64,000 bases of DNA. Source: Wohlfahrtiimonas sp. G9077 (GTDB lineage: Bacteria; Pseudomonadota; Gammaproteobacteria; Cardiobacteriales; Wohlfahrtiimonadaceae). The notes under the pieces are model-generated. The model had not been told where the DNA came from. It saw only the letters and a program-made list of their open reading frames with translations, and did not search any database. The stretch spans positions 1-64,000 of the forward strand of contig NZ_NEFD01000001.1 in NCBI RefSeq assembly GCF_002252155.1, read 5' to 3'. The translations under genes were made by a program, and so were the position numbers. How positions within the stretch are numbered: position 1 is the first letter of the stretch; the number at the start of each line of letters is the position of its first letter. Positions 25,940 to 36,040 of the stretch are shown piece after piece.

Positions 25940-27588
25940 TTCGCTAAGCTCCTTAACACGTCATCGGCTGCACGTAGGCCAAGGGCAGCCATGGTTAATG
26001 TGGAATTGACAACACTTGAAGAGGGAATTGCACCGCCACCTGGCAACCATAAGTTTTCATGATCATGGGCGCGGCAATAACTGTTAACGACACTGTTTTT
26101 TGGATCATCACCCATGATGCAGCCGCCCATGATGTGGTTATTGGGCACAAATTCAGAGGTGACATCCACATCCGTACCGCCAAAGAGATGGGCAATCTCA
26201 CGCAGTTTTTCTTGTGCTGCGGTGCGGCCACGGCGCACATAATCACCCACATCATAATAAACATCCGGGCATGGAAGCCCTAAAGCATCTTTACGGGTTT
26301 TGCTCAAAGTGAGGCGGTTGCTCTCTTCAGGCAAGACTTCAAGCATGATGTCCCAATAGACTGAGTGAATGGTGCTTTCGCGCACAGCATGCGGTAAATG
26401 TTCACCCATCGTGCCATCTGCCAACACTTTTTGAGTTTGGGCGAGGTTTCGATTTAAGTTATTCATGATGATGAGGAATGCTGCGTGATCTTTTCTAAAA
26501 GAACCATCACGATAGCCCACCATGGCTGCACTTTGTGCAGGGCCACGACCAACCCACATCGGTTTTTTCGACGTGAATGAACAGTGAATGCCTGAGTGAT
26601 CCATCATGTTGCGCCCAACGCAATCAGAGGTGTTATTAGCGATCCCGCGCGGGTTTTGTTCATTGGCCGCCATCAAGAGTAAACGCGGCGTTTCGATGCC
26701 ATTGCAGGCAAAGACAAATTTTTGTGCCGTCACTTTATGGGATTTGCGTTCTTTGTCATAAAAATGGATGGCAGAGAGATTGTTTTTCTCATCGGTGTCC
26801 ACTTTATAAACCACCGCTTCAGACACAACAATCGTGCCATTGCGTTCTGCTTTTTCCACATGATGGATGCCATTGTACATCGCGCCAATTGGGCAAATGG
26901 GCATACAGTTGTTATTGCCACAACAAATGGGGCGATTTTCCCAAACGCGTGTGCTGCGTCCTTGTGGAATCGGCACTAAGTGGCAGCCAAAATCTTTGGT
27001 GGTGTCATAGACGGTGCGCTCAAAGTACGACCACGGCACCATATCCATCGGATAAGGCTTGCTGCGTTCAGGGGGCGATTGCATGCTTTTATCCCTTGGG
27101 CCTGCCACGCCAATGGCATATTCTGCGCGCGTATAATATGGTTCCATCTCATCATACGTGATCGGCCAATCGCGCCCAACGCCGTATAGTGTGTGCATTT
27201 TAAAATCATTCGGTGCATGGCGCCATGAAGAGGCTGCCCAGTGCCATGTGGTGCCGCCCACAGTTTTCAAATAGTCTTGTGCATAGGCGGCGGCATTTGG
27301 GCCCGATAGACCTAAATAACCATTGTTGGGGAAGTAGAGTGGGAAGGGTGCTAAGGGCGATTGAGGATACAGGCTTTGATAATCGATGCCTGCACGATTT
27401 TTTTCAGGCATATTGCGAGAATTTTCCACAATTTGCCCGCGTTCAACACGCAAGCCGGCATCTAACATTAAGACGCTGTAACCTTTGGCTGAAATTTCTG
27501 TCGCCATCATGGCGCCCACAATGCCGCTGCCGACAATGACAACGTCTGCTTGCCAATCTCCATTGGCCAATTGTTTTGCTTGATTCAT
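25936..27588 (-). CDS. GMC flavoprotein subunit, gluconate 2-dehydrogenase type
   Basis: 550-residue catalytic subunit of a membrane-bound polyol/sugar-acid dehydrogenase complex. FAD loop GSGIVG is at 20-25, with FACNGIETPRLLL and a late HIMGGCIMG and NSTLTMAALGLRAAD typical of the family. A cysteine cluster, CCGNNNCMPICPIGAMY, resembles the Fe-S-like motif of FAD-dependent glucose and gluconate dehydrogenases. No signal peptide; export probably rides on the Tat signal of the small subunit. Exact substrate (gluconate, 2-ketogluconate, sorbitol or fructose) is not decidable here. Confidence 0.93.
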   Translation of the reverse strand: MNQAKQLANGDWQADVVIVGSGIVGAMMATEISAKGYSVLMLDAGLRVERGQIVENSRNMPEKNRAGIDYQSLYPQSPLAPFPLYFPNNGYLGLSGPNAAAYAQDYLKTVGGTTWHWAASSWRHAPNDFKMHTLYGVGRDWPITYDEMEPYYTRAEYAIGVAGPRDKSMQSPPERSKPYPMDMVPWSYFERTVYDTTKDFGCHLVPIPQGRSTRVWENRPICCGNNNCMPICPIGAMYNGIHHVEKAERNGTIVVSEAVVYKVDTDEKNNLSAIHFYDKERKSHKVTAQKFVFACNGIETPRLLLMAANEQNPRGIANNTSDCVGRNMMDHSGIHCSFTSKKPMWVGRGPAQSAAMVGYRDGSFRKDHAAFLIIMNNLNRNLAQTQKVLADGTMGEHLPHAVRESTIHSVYWDIMLEVLPEESNRLTLSKTRKDALGLPCPDVYYDVGDYVRRGRTAAQEKLREIAHLFGGTDVDVTSEFVPNNHIMGGCIMGDDPKNSVVNSYCRAHDHENLWLPGGGAIPSSSVVNSTLTMAALGLRAADDVLRSLAK

Positions 27589-27597
27589 GATTGCTCC

Positions 27598-28116
27598 CTA
27601 AAATGTTGCAGGTACAGTGGGTTCACGCGTGATGCCAGGTGGCAATGCACTGAACCATAATTCACCTCTAAAACAGTAGGTGGGCACGGGTAAACCATCC
27701 GCCGTTGGGCGATACATCAAGGCATCTTTATAAGCAATGACTTCTACGGCATCGTCCTGATTAGGACCCACTGTGCCTGTATACCATGCATGAGTGATGC
27801 GCATCGCCCATTCAGTGTTGCTTTTATTGTGAGCAATGCGGCTCATGACAGTTTCGCCATCGCCAAGGGCAGATAAGTGCGTCGAAAAGTCCGGGTAAAG
27901 ATTAAGCATTGCCGTCAGATAACGCTCTGCTAAAATGGGATTTAAATCTTGGTAGCCCGTCAGCGCTTGAGAAATGCTGATGAACTGAGTCAGTTGTGAT
28001 TCGGTGGGTTTGACTGCAGCAAAGGCGAAACGCCCCATTGGGGGGAAGAGTGCAGCGGATAGGAGAAGACCGCCAACACCAATGAGGCGACGCCGTTGTA
28101 AGTTAATCGTTTTCAT
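27598..28116 (-). CDS. Small (gamma) subunit of the dehydrogenase, Tat signal
   Basis: 172 residues. Its N-terminus has RRRLIGVGG followed by a hydrophobic stretch ending FAFA, a twin-arginine-type export signal. I set the start at 28116 because this places the signal at the N-terminus with AGAGAG 6 nt upstream. In gluconate/fructose dehydrogenases this subunit chaperones and exports the flavoprotein. It is the first gene of the operon, 9 bp before the flavoprotein. Confidence 0.88.
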   Translation of the reverse strand: MKTINLQRRRLIGVGGLLLSAALFPPMGRFAFAAVKPTESQLTQFISISQALTGYQDLNPILAERYLTAMLNLYPDFSTHLSALGDGETVMSRIAHNKSNTEWAMRITHAWYTGTVGPNQDDAVEVIAYKDALMYRPTADGLPVPTYCFRGELWFSALPPGITREPTVPATF

Positions 28117-28253
28117 AATAATCTCTCTATAATCTTGGATGCCATCATGAAGTAGGATCAACATCATTGAGATATTGATGCTTTTATTAATATAATATCT
28201 ATATCAGTTAAAGCAATATTAATCTAATTTATTATATAAATATTTTATAATTT

Positions 28254-29168
28254 TTATAGTGTGGACGGTTTTCGTTGATATTGAGAGATGCCTAAACCCA
28301 TCAGCACCAATAGAATGCCAAGGGCAGACAATAAGGTAATGTGCTCATGGAGAATGAGGGTTGAGAAGATCACCGTCACCATGGGTACAGCGTTGATGTA
28401 GAGGCTTGTTTTAATGGCGCCAAGAATTTTAACGGCCAGATTCCATGTCACAAAGCAGAGGGCGGATGCCCCTAAGCCTAAAAATAGAAGGTTGAACATC
28501 ACCACAGGCGATGCATATTGATGCACATAGTTTAAGAGAGCATCATAAGAGAAATCTACGTTTTGCCAAGAGATCATGGGCAACATAAAGAGTAAGCCGT
28601 ACCAAAATGTACGGCGCGTGGTTTGAATGGTATTGTAACCAAAGCTGCCCATTTTTTTGGAGACAATGGCATAAATCGACCAAATGAAGGCGGCACCAAG
28701 TGCCAATGCATCACCTTTTAAGCTCAATTCAAAGGATTGTAAGCCACTGAAACTCATAAGTCCCACGCCCACAAATGAGAGCAACATGCCCACATAAAAT
28801 ATGGGATGGATGTGTTCTTCTTTTAAAAAGAAACGGGCAAGTAGCACCGTAAAAAATGGGGAAGTGGAGGAGATGAGGGCCGCATTTGCCGCAAGCGTAT
28901 AGAGCAATGCATGATTCTCAAACCAAAAATAGAAGGTGGTACCACATAAGCCAGCAAGGGCGAAACAGAGCTCTTCGCACCATGTGGTGCCTTTTAAACG
29001 CTTTGGATACAAGAGCATCAAAAAGCAAGCACCCAATAAAAAACGCGCCCCAAGAATCTCTAAAGGTGAGAGATCGTGCTGTAATAAAATTTTGGTGGAG
29101 ACAAAGGTTGTCCCCCACAGCACAATCGTCAAGAGCGCCAGTAAATGGCCGCGCGCTTCGGTGCTCAT
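28254..29168 (-). CDS. EamA/DMT family transporter
   Basis: 304-residue inner-membrane protein with two EamA repeats and about ten hydrophobic segments (LLTIVLWGTTFVSTK at the start; VIFSTLILHEHITLLSALGILLVLMG at the end). Likely exports a metabolite or drug; substrate unknown. It follows cvfB by 3 bp, so the two are co-transcribed. Confidence 0.9.
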   Translation of the reverse strand: MSTEARGHLLALLTIVLWGTTFVSTKILLQHDLSPLEILGARFLLGACFLMLLYPKRLKGTTWCEELCFALAGLCGTTFYFWFENHALLYTLAANAALISSTSPFFTVLLARFFLKEEHIHPIFYVGMLLSFVGVGLMSFSGLQSFELSLKGDALALGAAFIWSIYAIVSKKMGSFGYNTIQTTRRTFWYGLLFMLPMISWQNVDFSYDALLNYVHQYASPVVMFNLLFLGLGASALCFVTWNLAVKILGAIKTSLYINAVPMVTVIFSTLILHEHITLLSALGILLVLMGLGISQYQRKPSTL

Positions 29169-29171
29169 GGA

Positions 29172-30026
29172 TTATTTTTGTAACTCAATGGCATCTTTAT
29201 GGATGATGATTTTTTTGTTTTTATAAAGGGCGCCAATGGCACGTTTAAACGCCGCTTTACTGACGCCAAAATGGGACATGATCACATCCGGATCACTTTT
29301 ATCGCTCACGGGTAAACGACCCTCTTTATTCGCTTTAAGTGCCTTTAAAATGGCGCCTTCTAAGCCGTGGCGCGCTTCATTGGTTTTGATGATGGGAATC
29401 ATGGAAACATCGAGCTTACCATCTTCACGTACCGGTTTAATGTAGCCTGTGAACTCATCGCCAATGTGAATCTCACCCACGATGTCACTTTGATAGACAA
29501 CGCCCCAATAGGCATGATCCACAATCACTTTTAAACCAAGCGGTGTTTTGCTTTCCACTAAGACAGAGACTTTATCGCCTGTTTTATAGTGGGGCGCAGT
29601 GGCTTGTACATGGCGCTCATATTTCGTGGTGGCAGTGATTTTATGGGTCACAGGATCAATGTAGGTGTACACGATGACAAAATCATCCACTTCTAAATCA
29701 ACTAATGACTCACGAAAAGGCAATAAGAGATCCTTTGGCAAGCCCCAATCTAAGAAGTAACCAAAACTCGCCACTTCCACCACTTGTAGATCCGCAAATT
29801 TACCCACTTCTGTGTAAGGTTTATCTGTGGTGGCGATCAACTCTTCTTGGTTGTCCACATACACAAAGACTTCGAGCGGTTCACCAATTGTGACCACTAA
29901 ATCTTCAGGAATGGCGCGGTTGGGCAAAAAGACATTGCCCGCAAGCATTAAGCCGCGGGAGGTTTGTTGTTCGATGGTTAAGCGATTGATGTGTCCAACT
30001 TTGGGTGTAAATGGAGAATGAGACAT
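29172..30026 (-). CDS. CvfB-type S1 RNA-binding protein
   Basis: 284 residues with the CvfB/YitL arrangement: several S1-like beta-barrel domains (FGYFLDWGLPKDLLLPF is a clear S1 strand pair) and a C-terminal winged helix (DPDVIMSHFGVSKAAFKRAIGALYK). The family binds RNA; in Staphylococcus CvfB affects virulence gene expression. Role here unknown. Confidence 0.9.
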   Translation of the reverse strand: MSHSPFTPKVGHINRLTIEQQTSRGLMLAGNVFLPNRAIPEDLVVTIGEPLEVFVYVDNQEELIATTDKPYTEVGKFADLQVVEVASFGYFLDWGLPKDLLLPFRESLVDLEVDDFVIVYTYIDPVTHKITATTKYERHVQATAPHYKTGDKVSVLVESKTPLGLKVIVDHAYWGVVYQSDIVGEIHIGDEFTGYIKPVREDGKLDVSMIPIIKTNEARHGLEGAILKALKANKEGRLPVSDKSDPDVIMSHFGVSKAAFKRAIGALYKNKKIIIHKDAIELQK

Positions 30027-30083
30027 TTGACCTTAATCTATAATAAAAAATAATCGTGCCCCATTATAATCCTTAGTGCAAAA

Positions 30084-31199
30084 TCATTCAGAAAGATTTA
30101 TGCACAGCATGAAAAGGGCGGTGACCAATAACGTGCCTGCAAGATGTCCACTGATGGCGCTCAGCATCAACCCAAGCCCTAAGAGCAAATAGTACCCTAA
30201 ACCCAATAATGCGCCGGCAGTGCCCCGTGCGTTGTGATAATCATCGAGCACATGTGCCAGAATATTTGGGATGGCGATGCCATAGCAGAAGGTCATGATG
30301 CCCATTGGCAATAGTAACCACAGGGAATGACGTAAGCTAAAAGCCATCAAAGCGCTGATGAGCAGAACCATGGTGGCGATTCTAATTAATGTGCGTGCCG
30401 GCACGTGTGCTTGAGTACAGCGGCGATTAATGAGGGCACCAAGCAATGAGCCTGCCCCCAATAATAATCCTGTGTAGCTGAAGAGTGTCATCGGATAACC
30501 TAAATCGGTGAGCCAAAAGGGTGCCAATTGATAATAACTAAAGAGCATCAGATTAAAGCCCGCAATCATCACCATGTGACGCAGTAAAACACCATCTTTA
30601 AGCATCGCGCGGGCAATTGGTAGTAATGCCACTCGCTGCATGTTGTGTGGTCGTGTTTCTGGTAGGCTCAGAATCGTCCACAGCAGTAACATGAGGGCAA
30701 AGAGCACCAATGCCATAAAAATGGCACGATAACCCAAATGCATCTCGAGGAGGGTGCCCATAAAAATGCCCAACATGGGGCTGATGGCCATTAAAATGCC
30801 CACAATGGCAAAGGTTTTGCGAAGTGCTTCGCCGGAATAAGCATCACGCATTACGGTTTGTGTGCCAATTGAGCCAATCGCAGCACCTAGCGCCATCAAC
30901 ATGCGGCAGATTAAAAGGGCAGAAAAGTCCGTCACCCATAACGCCGTTACTGCACCCACCGCATAGACTGACAGTGCAAAAATGAAGGTGATGCGCCGCC
31001 CGAGTCGATCACATAAATGGCCCCATAAGACAATACCAAAGGCAAATGCCATAAAATAGAGGGATAAGGTTTGCCCGGCTGCCGCTTCAGAGACAGTAAA
31101 TGCCGAGCTCAAAGCCGGTAAAATCGGGCTGTATAAGGTTTCCACAATTTGGGGGAACATCAGTAAAGCCATCAATAAAAGGCGTGTACTTTGTGTCAT
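30084..31199 (-). CDS. MFS transporter, Bcr/CflA drug-resistance type
   Basis: 371 residues, a little short for the family (about 390-400), but all 12 membrane segments appear covered. The antiporter signature GHLCDRLGRR lies between segments 2 and 3, and MLMALGAAIGSIGTQTVMRD follows as in Bcr/CflA proteins. Likely a proton-driven multidrug or metabolite exporter. It stands alone between cvfB and the siderophore gene. Confidence 0.88.
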   Translation of the reverse strand: MTQSTRLLLMALLMFPQIVETLYSPILPALSSAFTVSEAAAGQTLSLYFMAFAFGIVLWGHLCDRLGRRITFIFALSVYAVGAVTALWVTDFSALLICRMLMALGAAIGSIGTQTVMRDAYSGEALRKTFAIVGILMAISPMLGIFMGTLLEMHLGYRAIFMALVLFALMLLLWTILSLPETRPHNMQRVALLPIARAMLKDGVLLRHMVMIAGFNLMLFSYYQLAPFWLTDLGYPMTLFSYTGLLLGAGSLLGALINRRCTQAHVPARTLIRIATMVLLISALMAFSLRHSLWLLLPMGIMTFCYGIAIPNILAHVLDDYHNARGTAGALLGLGYYLLLGLGLMLSAISGHLAGTLLVTALFMLCINLSE

Positions 31200-31307
31200 G
31201 ATCTTCGGTTCTCAAGGAAAACCGCTAGGATAATGAAAAGTCGAATGTGATGTTTTATAAAATATGACTGATTTATTATAAAATCAGTCAATCTTTCAAG
31301 GATGGAA

Positions 31308-32105
31308 TTATTCTAAACGCTTGGTGCGCGCTTCATGCTCTTTTTTACCAATTTGCCAATAAGCGCAGCCATAAAATTCATCTTTGGTGTAGCTCAATGT
31401 GTTGCGTAGATGATCTCTAAATTGTTTGACGGTGTTAAATTCCGCCGTGACATGCACAAAATGGTCAGCATCAAGTGTGTTAATCAAAGATTTTGCATGT
31501 TCAAAGAGATCACTGCCATTGTATGGATAAAAATTGGTGTGCCAATGAAGCGTCAGTGTTGCCGCACTTTGATAATGTTCAGGATAGATGTCCACTTCGC
31601 CCAATACTTCTGTGATGATGGTGGCATGGGCATCTTCTGGCAATGTTGAAACAATGGCCGCAACGGCAGGAATGCCCGTCATGTCTGTCACAAATAGATA
31701 ATCTTTGACGGTGGGCACAAGGGCTTTATTGCCCAGTTTCATGGCATAGCCCACTTCATCACCAATTTTGGCATTGAGCGCCCATTGGCAAGCGACAGAT
31801 TCTCCTTCATGCACTGCAAAATCGACACACAATTCTTTGGCATCTAAATCAAAAGCACGATGTGTATAAGTGCGCACCGTTGGGCGCAATGCTTCATCGA
31901 CGACTTCCCATTGCTGCAATTGTGCATTAAAAGTAGGCATTTGTACCGTAGATTGCCCGATTGGGGGGATAAATAGCTTATTATTTACGCCAATTGGCAC
32001 ATCTTTGTAGCGCTCAGCGTCATCACACTTTAGAATAACGCGTAGAAAATTTGGGGTGATGAACTCTTTACGAGCAACACGAACAACGGTTCTATGAACT
32101 TGCAT
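31308..32105 (-). CDS. Siderophore-interacting protein (ViuB-like ferric reductase)
   Basis: About 265 residues: flavin-binding barrel then NAD(P)H-binding domain. FITPNFLRVIL, RTYTHRAFD (FAD-binding RxYT) and the ending FYGCAYWQIGKKEHEARTKR are typical. It reduces Fe(III)-siderophores in the cytoplasm to free iron. ATG chosen at 32105, with GGAGG upstream; a TTG one codon earlier is possible. A Fur box lies in the divergent promoter region, so expression is probably iron-repressed. Confidence 0.93.
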   Translation of the reverse strand: MQVHRTVVRVARKEFITPNFLRVILKCDDAERYKDVPIGVNNKLFIPPIGQSTVQMPTFNAQLQQWEVVDEALRPTVRTYTHRAFDLDAKELCVDFAVHEGESVACQWALNAKIGDEVGYAMKLGNKALVPTVKDYLFVTDMTGIPAVAAIVSTLPEDAHATIITEVLGEVDIYPEHYQSAATLTLHWHTNFYPYNGSDLFEHAKSLINTLDADHFVHVTAEFNTVKQFRDHLRNTLSYTKDEFYGCAYWQIGKKEHEARTKRLE

Positions 32106-32163
32106 CAATGAAGATCCTCCTATCTAACGAATGGGAGGTATCTTGCTGTATATTGTTATTAAA

Positions 32164-32181
32164 TGCAAATGATTATTATTA
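32164..32181. promoter_or_regulatory. Fur box between the siderophore reductase and AraC genes
   Basis: TGCAAATGATTATTATTA matches the Fur core TGATAATGATTATCATTA at 15 of 18 positions. It lies 58 bp from the reductase start and 51 bp from the regulator start. Confidence 0.7.
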
Positions 32182-32232
32182 ATGTTTGTTTTTGCTCATG
32201 TTTGTTGAGCAATAGGATGAAAAGGTGAACAA

Positions 32233-32991
32233 GTGGCATGGATAGATGCAAAAACAGAATTTAACCCAGATGCGATGGATCAAGCCATCATTGGCATTGC
32301 ATCAGAATTGGTCAGACACGATTCGGGTGAGCATGTGCATCAAAAGGGACAATTTCTGTTTGCTCAAAAGGGCAGTATGCGCGTGATGATGAATCGACAG
32401 TTGTATGTCGTGCCGCCTCAACGTTTATTGTGGATACCTGCACATATGCCTCATCGCGTCTTTTTTACAGAAGTGGTGGGTTATCGCTCCATCTATTTAG
32501 ATGAGCGTGAGAGCATGCGTTTGCCAGATCATCCGATGATTTGGGTGGCCACCAATTTGATGCGCGCGGTGTTAGAAACCATCGCTTCTGCGCCGTGGGA
32601 CACCGATTGGCAATTGCCATCGCGTGGGTATCATTGGTTATTGGTGCTGTGGGATGAGTTGGTCAGCGCAAAACGTGAGCACATGTATTTGGATTATCCT
32701 GAGGATTATCGCCTGCAAAAATATGACTTATTGGCACAAGCGCCGCCTTTGTCAGAATTAGCCTTGCACGTTGGCGCAAGTGAACGCACGATTACGCGCA
32801 TTTTTCAAAAAGAGACGGGCATGAACTATCAATCGTGGCGCCAGCAGTGGCGTTTACTGAAAGCCATTGAGTTATTAAGTGAGCATCAACCGATGATGGA
32901 GATTGCATTATCTTTAGGCTTTGGTAGTTACAGCGCTTTCTCAACGTTCTTTAAGAACATGACGGGCATTTCGCCGAAAAAATATTTATAA
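32233..32991 (+). CDS. AraC family regulator with cupin sensor
   Basis: 252 residues. The N-terminal cupin (HDSGEHVHQKGQFLFAQKGS, then VVPPQRLLWIPAHMPHRV) is followed by a C-terminal pair of helix-turn-helices (ASERTITRIFQKETGMNYQS and EIALSLGFGSYSAFSTFFK). GTG start with AAGGTG 5 nt upstream. Divergent from the siderophore reductase and likely its activator or an iron-related regulator; this is context only. Confidence 0.9.
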   Translation: MAWIDAKTEFNPDAMDQAIIGIASELVRHDSGEHVHQKGQFLFAQKGSMRVMMNRQLYVVPPQRLLWIPAHMPHRVFFTEVVGYRSIYLDERESMRLPDHPMIWVATNLMRAVLETIASAPWDTDWQLPSRGYHWLLVLWDELVSAKREHMYLDYPEDYRLQKYDLLAQAPPLSELALHVGASERTITRIFQKETGMNYQSWRQQWRLLKAIELLSEHQPMMEIALSLGFGSYSAFSTFFKNMTGISPKKYL

Positions 32992-33008
32992 GTGCAACGA
33001 TTGCCATA

Positions 33009-33038
33009 AAAAAAGCCCAACATTTGTTGGGCTTTTTT
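33009..33038. terminator. Bidirectional terminator between araC-type gene and acnA
   Basis: AAAAAAGCCCAAC-ATTT-GTTGGGCTTTTTT. T runs occur on both strands, serving both convergent genes. Confidence 0.92.
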
Positions 33039-33058
33039 AGATCACGGGAAAAATATGA

Positions 33059-35746
33059 TTATTTAGCCGCTTTTTGTTTTGCGATCAAGTCACGCAATAC
33101 GTAATGTAAGATACCGCCGGCTTTGAAGTAATCCACTTCGTTTAATGTATCGATGCGGCACAATACGGTAAATTGTGTCTCTTTACCTGTTTCAGGATGA
33201 GTGGCTGTCACAACGATGTCTTGATGCGGTTTGATGTCATCATTAAATTCGATGTGGAAGCTTTCAGTGCCGTCTAAACCTAAAGATTCAGCATTGTCGC
33301 CATTTTTGTATTGAAGCGCTAAAATGCCCATGCCGATCAAGTTAGAACGGTGAATACGCTCATAGCTCTCTGCAATCACAGCTTTTACACCCAACAAGTT
33401 AGGGCCTTTTGCTGCCCAGTCACGGCTTGAACCAGAACCGTACTCTTTACCCGCTAAGATGATCAATGGTGTTTGATCTTCTTTATACTTCATCGCAGCA
33501 TCATAGATCGCCATCACTTCGCCAGAAGGTAAGTATTTCGTCAAACCACCTTCAATGCCAGGGATCATTTTGTTACGGATACGGATGTTTGCGAATGTAC
33601 CGCGCATCATTACTTCGTGGTTACCACGACGAGAACCGTATGAGTTGAAGTCTTCAGGTTTCACACCATGTTCCATCAAGTAACGACCCGCTGGGGAATC
33701 TTTCTTGATTGAACCGGCAGGAGAAATGTGATCTGTTGTGATGGAGTCACCAAACACAGCCAATACACGTGCTTTATCAATCGCTTTTAATGCTTCAATC
33801 GGTTGATCGATGTGTTCAAAGTAAGGTGGATGTTGAACGTATGTAGAGTTTGGATCCCATTCGTATGTTTCACTGTCAGTGACAGCTATGGATTGCCATT
33901 GTTCATCACCATCAAACACGCCTTCATAACCTTTGGCAAACATGTTGCTTGTGATCATTAAGACTTCTTTGGCGATCTCTTCGTTTGAAGGCCAGATGTC
34001 TTTTAAGAACACATCATTGCCATTGGCATCTTTAGCGATTGGATCTTTGGTCAAATCAATGTTCGTTGAACCGGCAATTGCGTACGCCACAACCAATGGT
34101 GGAGAAGCCAACCAGCTGCCGCGGATTTGTGGATGGATGCGGCCTTCAAAGTTACGGTTACCAGACAATACGCCAGACACAGTCATGTTGTTTTCATCAA
34201 TGGCTTTGGCAACGGCAGGAATCAATGGACCTGAGTTACCGATACATGCTGTACAACCATAACCTGTTAAGTAAAAACCGATGTCTTCTAAATATTTCAT
34301 AAGACCGGCTTTTTCTAAGTATTCGCTGGCCACTTTAGAGCCAGGCGCTAAGGATGTTTTCACCCATGGTTTACGTGTTAAGCCAAGTGCAGCGGCTTTT
34401 TTCGCCACTAAACCTGCCGCCATCATCACGCTTGGGTTAGATGTATTGGTACAAGATGTGATGGCTGCAAACACAACATCACCATGGTGCAATTTTTCTG
34501 CTTTGCCATCGATGTTGATGTCTACGGCCAAATCAGGATTTTCAACGCTGTCTGCAATGAATTTTTTGCTGGTTGCAGGTAAATCACCTAATACAACGCG
34601 ATCTTGTGGACGGCTTGGACCAGCAATACTTGTTTCAACAGTGCTTAAATCTAATTCTAATACATCTGTAAAGACAGGCTCATCACCAGCATTGCGCCAT
34701 AAACCTTGTGCTTTTGCGTATGCTTCAACACGTTTAACGGTATCATCAGAGCGGCCTGTTAAGCGCATGTAATCCAATGTGATTTCATCCACAGGGAAGA
34801 AACCAACTGTTGCGCCGTATTCAGGTGCCATGTTAGAGATTGTGGCGCGGTCTGCCAATGGTAATTCAGCTAAGCCATCACCAAAGTATTCAACGAATTT
34901 ACCCACAACGCCTTTTTTACGAAGCATTTGTACAATTGTTAACACTAAGTCTGTGGCAGTTACGTGGCTGCGTAATTTACCCGTTAATTTAAAGCCCACA
35001 ACTTCAGGAATGAGCATTGAAATTGGTTGACCTAAGATCGCAGCTTCCGCTTCAATACCGCCAACGCCCCAGCCCAATACAGATAAACCGTTTACCATTG
35101 GTGTGTGTGAGTCTGTGCCGACGCAAGTGTCAGGAATGACCCATTCTTCGCCGTCTACTTTAGAAACCCAAGCAGTTTTGGCCAAGAATTCTAAGTTCAC
35201 TTGGTGACAAATACCTGTACCAGGAGGCACAACGCTGAAGTTATCAAATGCTTTTTGACCCCAACGTAAGAAGGCATAACGTTCACCGTTGCGTTCCATT
35301 TCCATGTCAACGTTTTCAGTAAATGCATTGTTGGTACCAAAATGGTCGATCATCACAGAGTGGTCGATCACTAAGTCAACAGGCGACAATGGATTGATGT
35401 TTTCTGGGTTTTCCCCCGCTTTAACCATCGCATCACGCATTGCAGCTAAGTCAACAACAGCAGGAACGCCTGTGAAGTCTTGCATCAATACACGTGCAGG
35501 ACGGTATTGGATTTCGCGGTCAGATTTACGATCTTTCAACCAATCGCGGATCGCTTCAATGTCTTGAAGATTCACTGTTTTGTTATCTTCGTAACGTAAA
35601 AGGTTTTCCAATAAAACCTTCATGGATTTTGGTAATTGAGAAACATCCCCTAATGTTTCTGCCGCTTGCGCGATTGAGTGATAGAGATACTCTTTATCCC
35701 CAACTTTTAGCGTTGCTTTAGACTTCAAACTGTCGATATGACTCAT
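33059..35746 (-). CDS. acnA: Aconitate hydratase AcnA
   Basis: 895-residue TCA-cycle enzyme interconverting citrate and isocitrate, with a [4Fe-4S] cluster. Cluster cysteines are visible in TSCTNTSNPSV and GYGCTACIGNSG. Also present are CVGTDSHTPMVNGL, the swivel-domain SYGSRRGNHEVM and KEYGSGSSRDWAAKG. Length and order are those of the AcnA/IRP1 type, not AcnB. Monocistronic, with a terminator just downstream. Confidence 0.98.
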   Translation of the reverse strand: MSHIDSLKSKATLKVGDKEYLYHSIAQAAETLGDVSQLPKSMKVLLENLLRYEDNKTVNLQDIEAIRDWLKDRKSDREIQYRPARVLMQDFTGVPAVVDLAAMRDAMVKAGENPENINPLSPVDLVIDHSVMIDHFGTNNAFTENVDMEMERNGERYAFLRWGQKAFDNFSVVPPGTGICHQVNLEFLAKTAWVSKVDGEEWVIPDTCVGTDSHTPMVNGLSVLGWGVGGIEAEAAILGQPISMLIPEVVGFKLTGKLRSHVTATDLVLTIVQMLRKKGVVGKFVEYFGDGLAELPLADRATISNMAPEYGATVGFFPVDEITLDYMRLTGRSDDTVKRVEAYAKAQGLWRNAGDEPVFTDVLELDLSTVETSIAGPSRPQDRVVLGDLPATSKKFIADSVENPDLAVDINIDGKAEKLHHGDVVFAAITSCTNTSNPSVMMAAGLVAKKAAALGLTRKPWVKTSLAPGSKVASEYLEKAGLMKYLEDIGFYLTGYGCTACIGNSGPLIPAVAKAIDENNMTVSGVLSGNRNFEGRIHPQIRGSWLASPPLVVAYAIAGSTNIDLTKDPIAKDANGNDVFLKDIWPSNEEIAKEVLMITSNMFAKGYEGVFDGDEQWQSIAVTDSETYEWDPNSTYVQHPPYFEHIDQPIEALKAIDKARVLAVFGDSITTDHISPAGSIKKDSPAGRYLMEHGVKPEDFNSYGSRRGNHEVMMRGTFANIRIRNKMIPGIEGGLTKYLPSGEVMAIYDAAMKYKEDQTPLIILAGKEYGSGSSRDWAAKGPNLLGVKAVIAESYERIHRSNLIGMGILALQYKNGDNAESLGLDGTESFHIEFNDDIKPHQDIVVTATHPETGKETQFTVLCRIDTLNEVDYFKAGGILHYVLRDLIAKQKAAK

Positions 35747-36040
35747 GCTCCACTCCTTATAGTTCGTATGAATGACTAACCTAAAATCTTTATCTTGGAA
35801 AGATTACGGATGCCAACTTTAATATGTTGCCAAAAAGTAATTTTTTCAAGACTCAATAATCTTGGTTTATTATAGGTGAACCTTGGGCTAATACAATCCT
35901 ATTTGAGGTAATGTTGATATTTGAAGTTATTTATCAACCTGATCAAGATTATTAATATGACAAGCCGATAAAAATTATGAATAATGGTTCCATCAAGTGG
36001 AAACACACACGATTTTTACAACAATTTTAAGGAGATTGAG
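35747..36040. other. Divergent intergenic region acnA-ahpD
   Basis: About 294 bp of AT-rich sequence between two divergent starts. I see no ORF with a ribosome site, no clear palindrome and no RNA gene. It must hold both promoters, but no box pair stands out. Confidence 0.5.
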
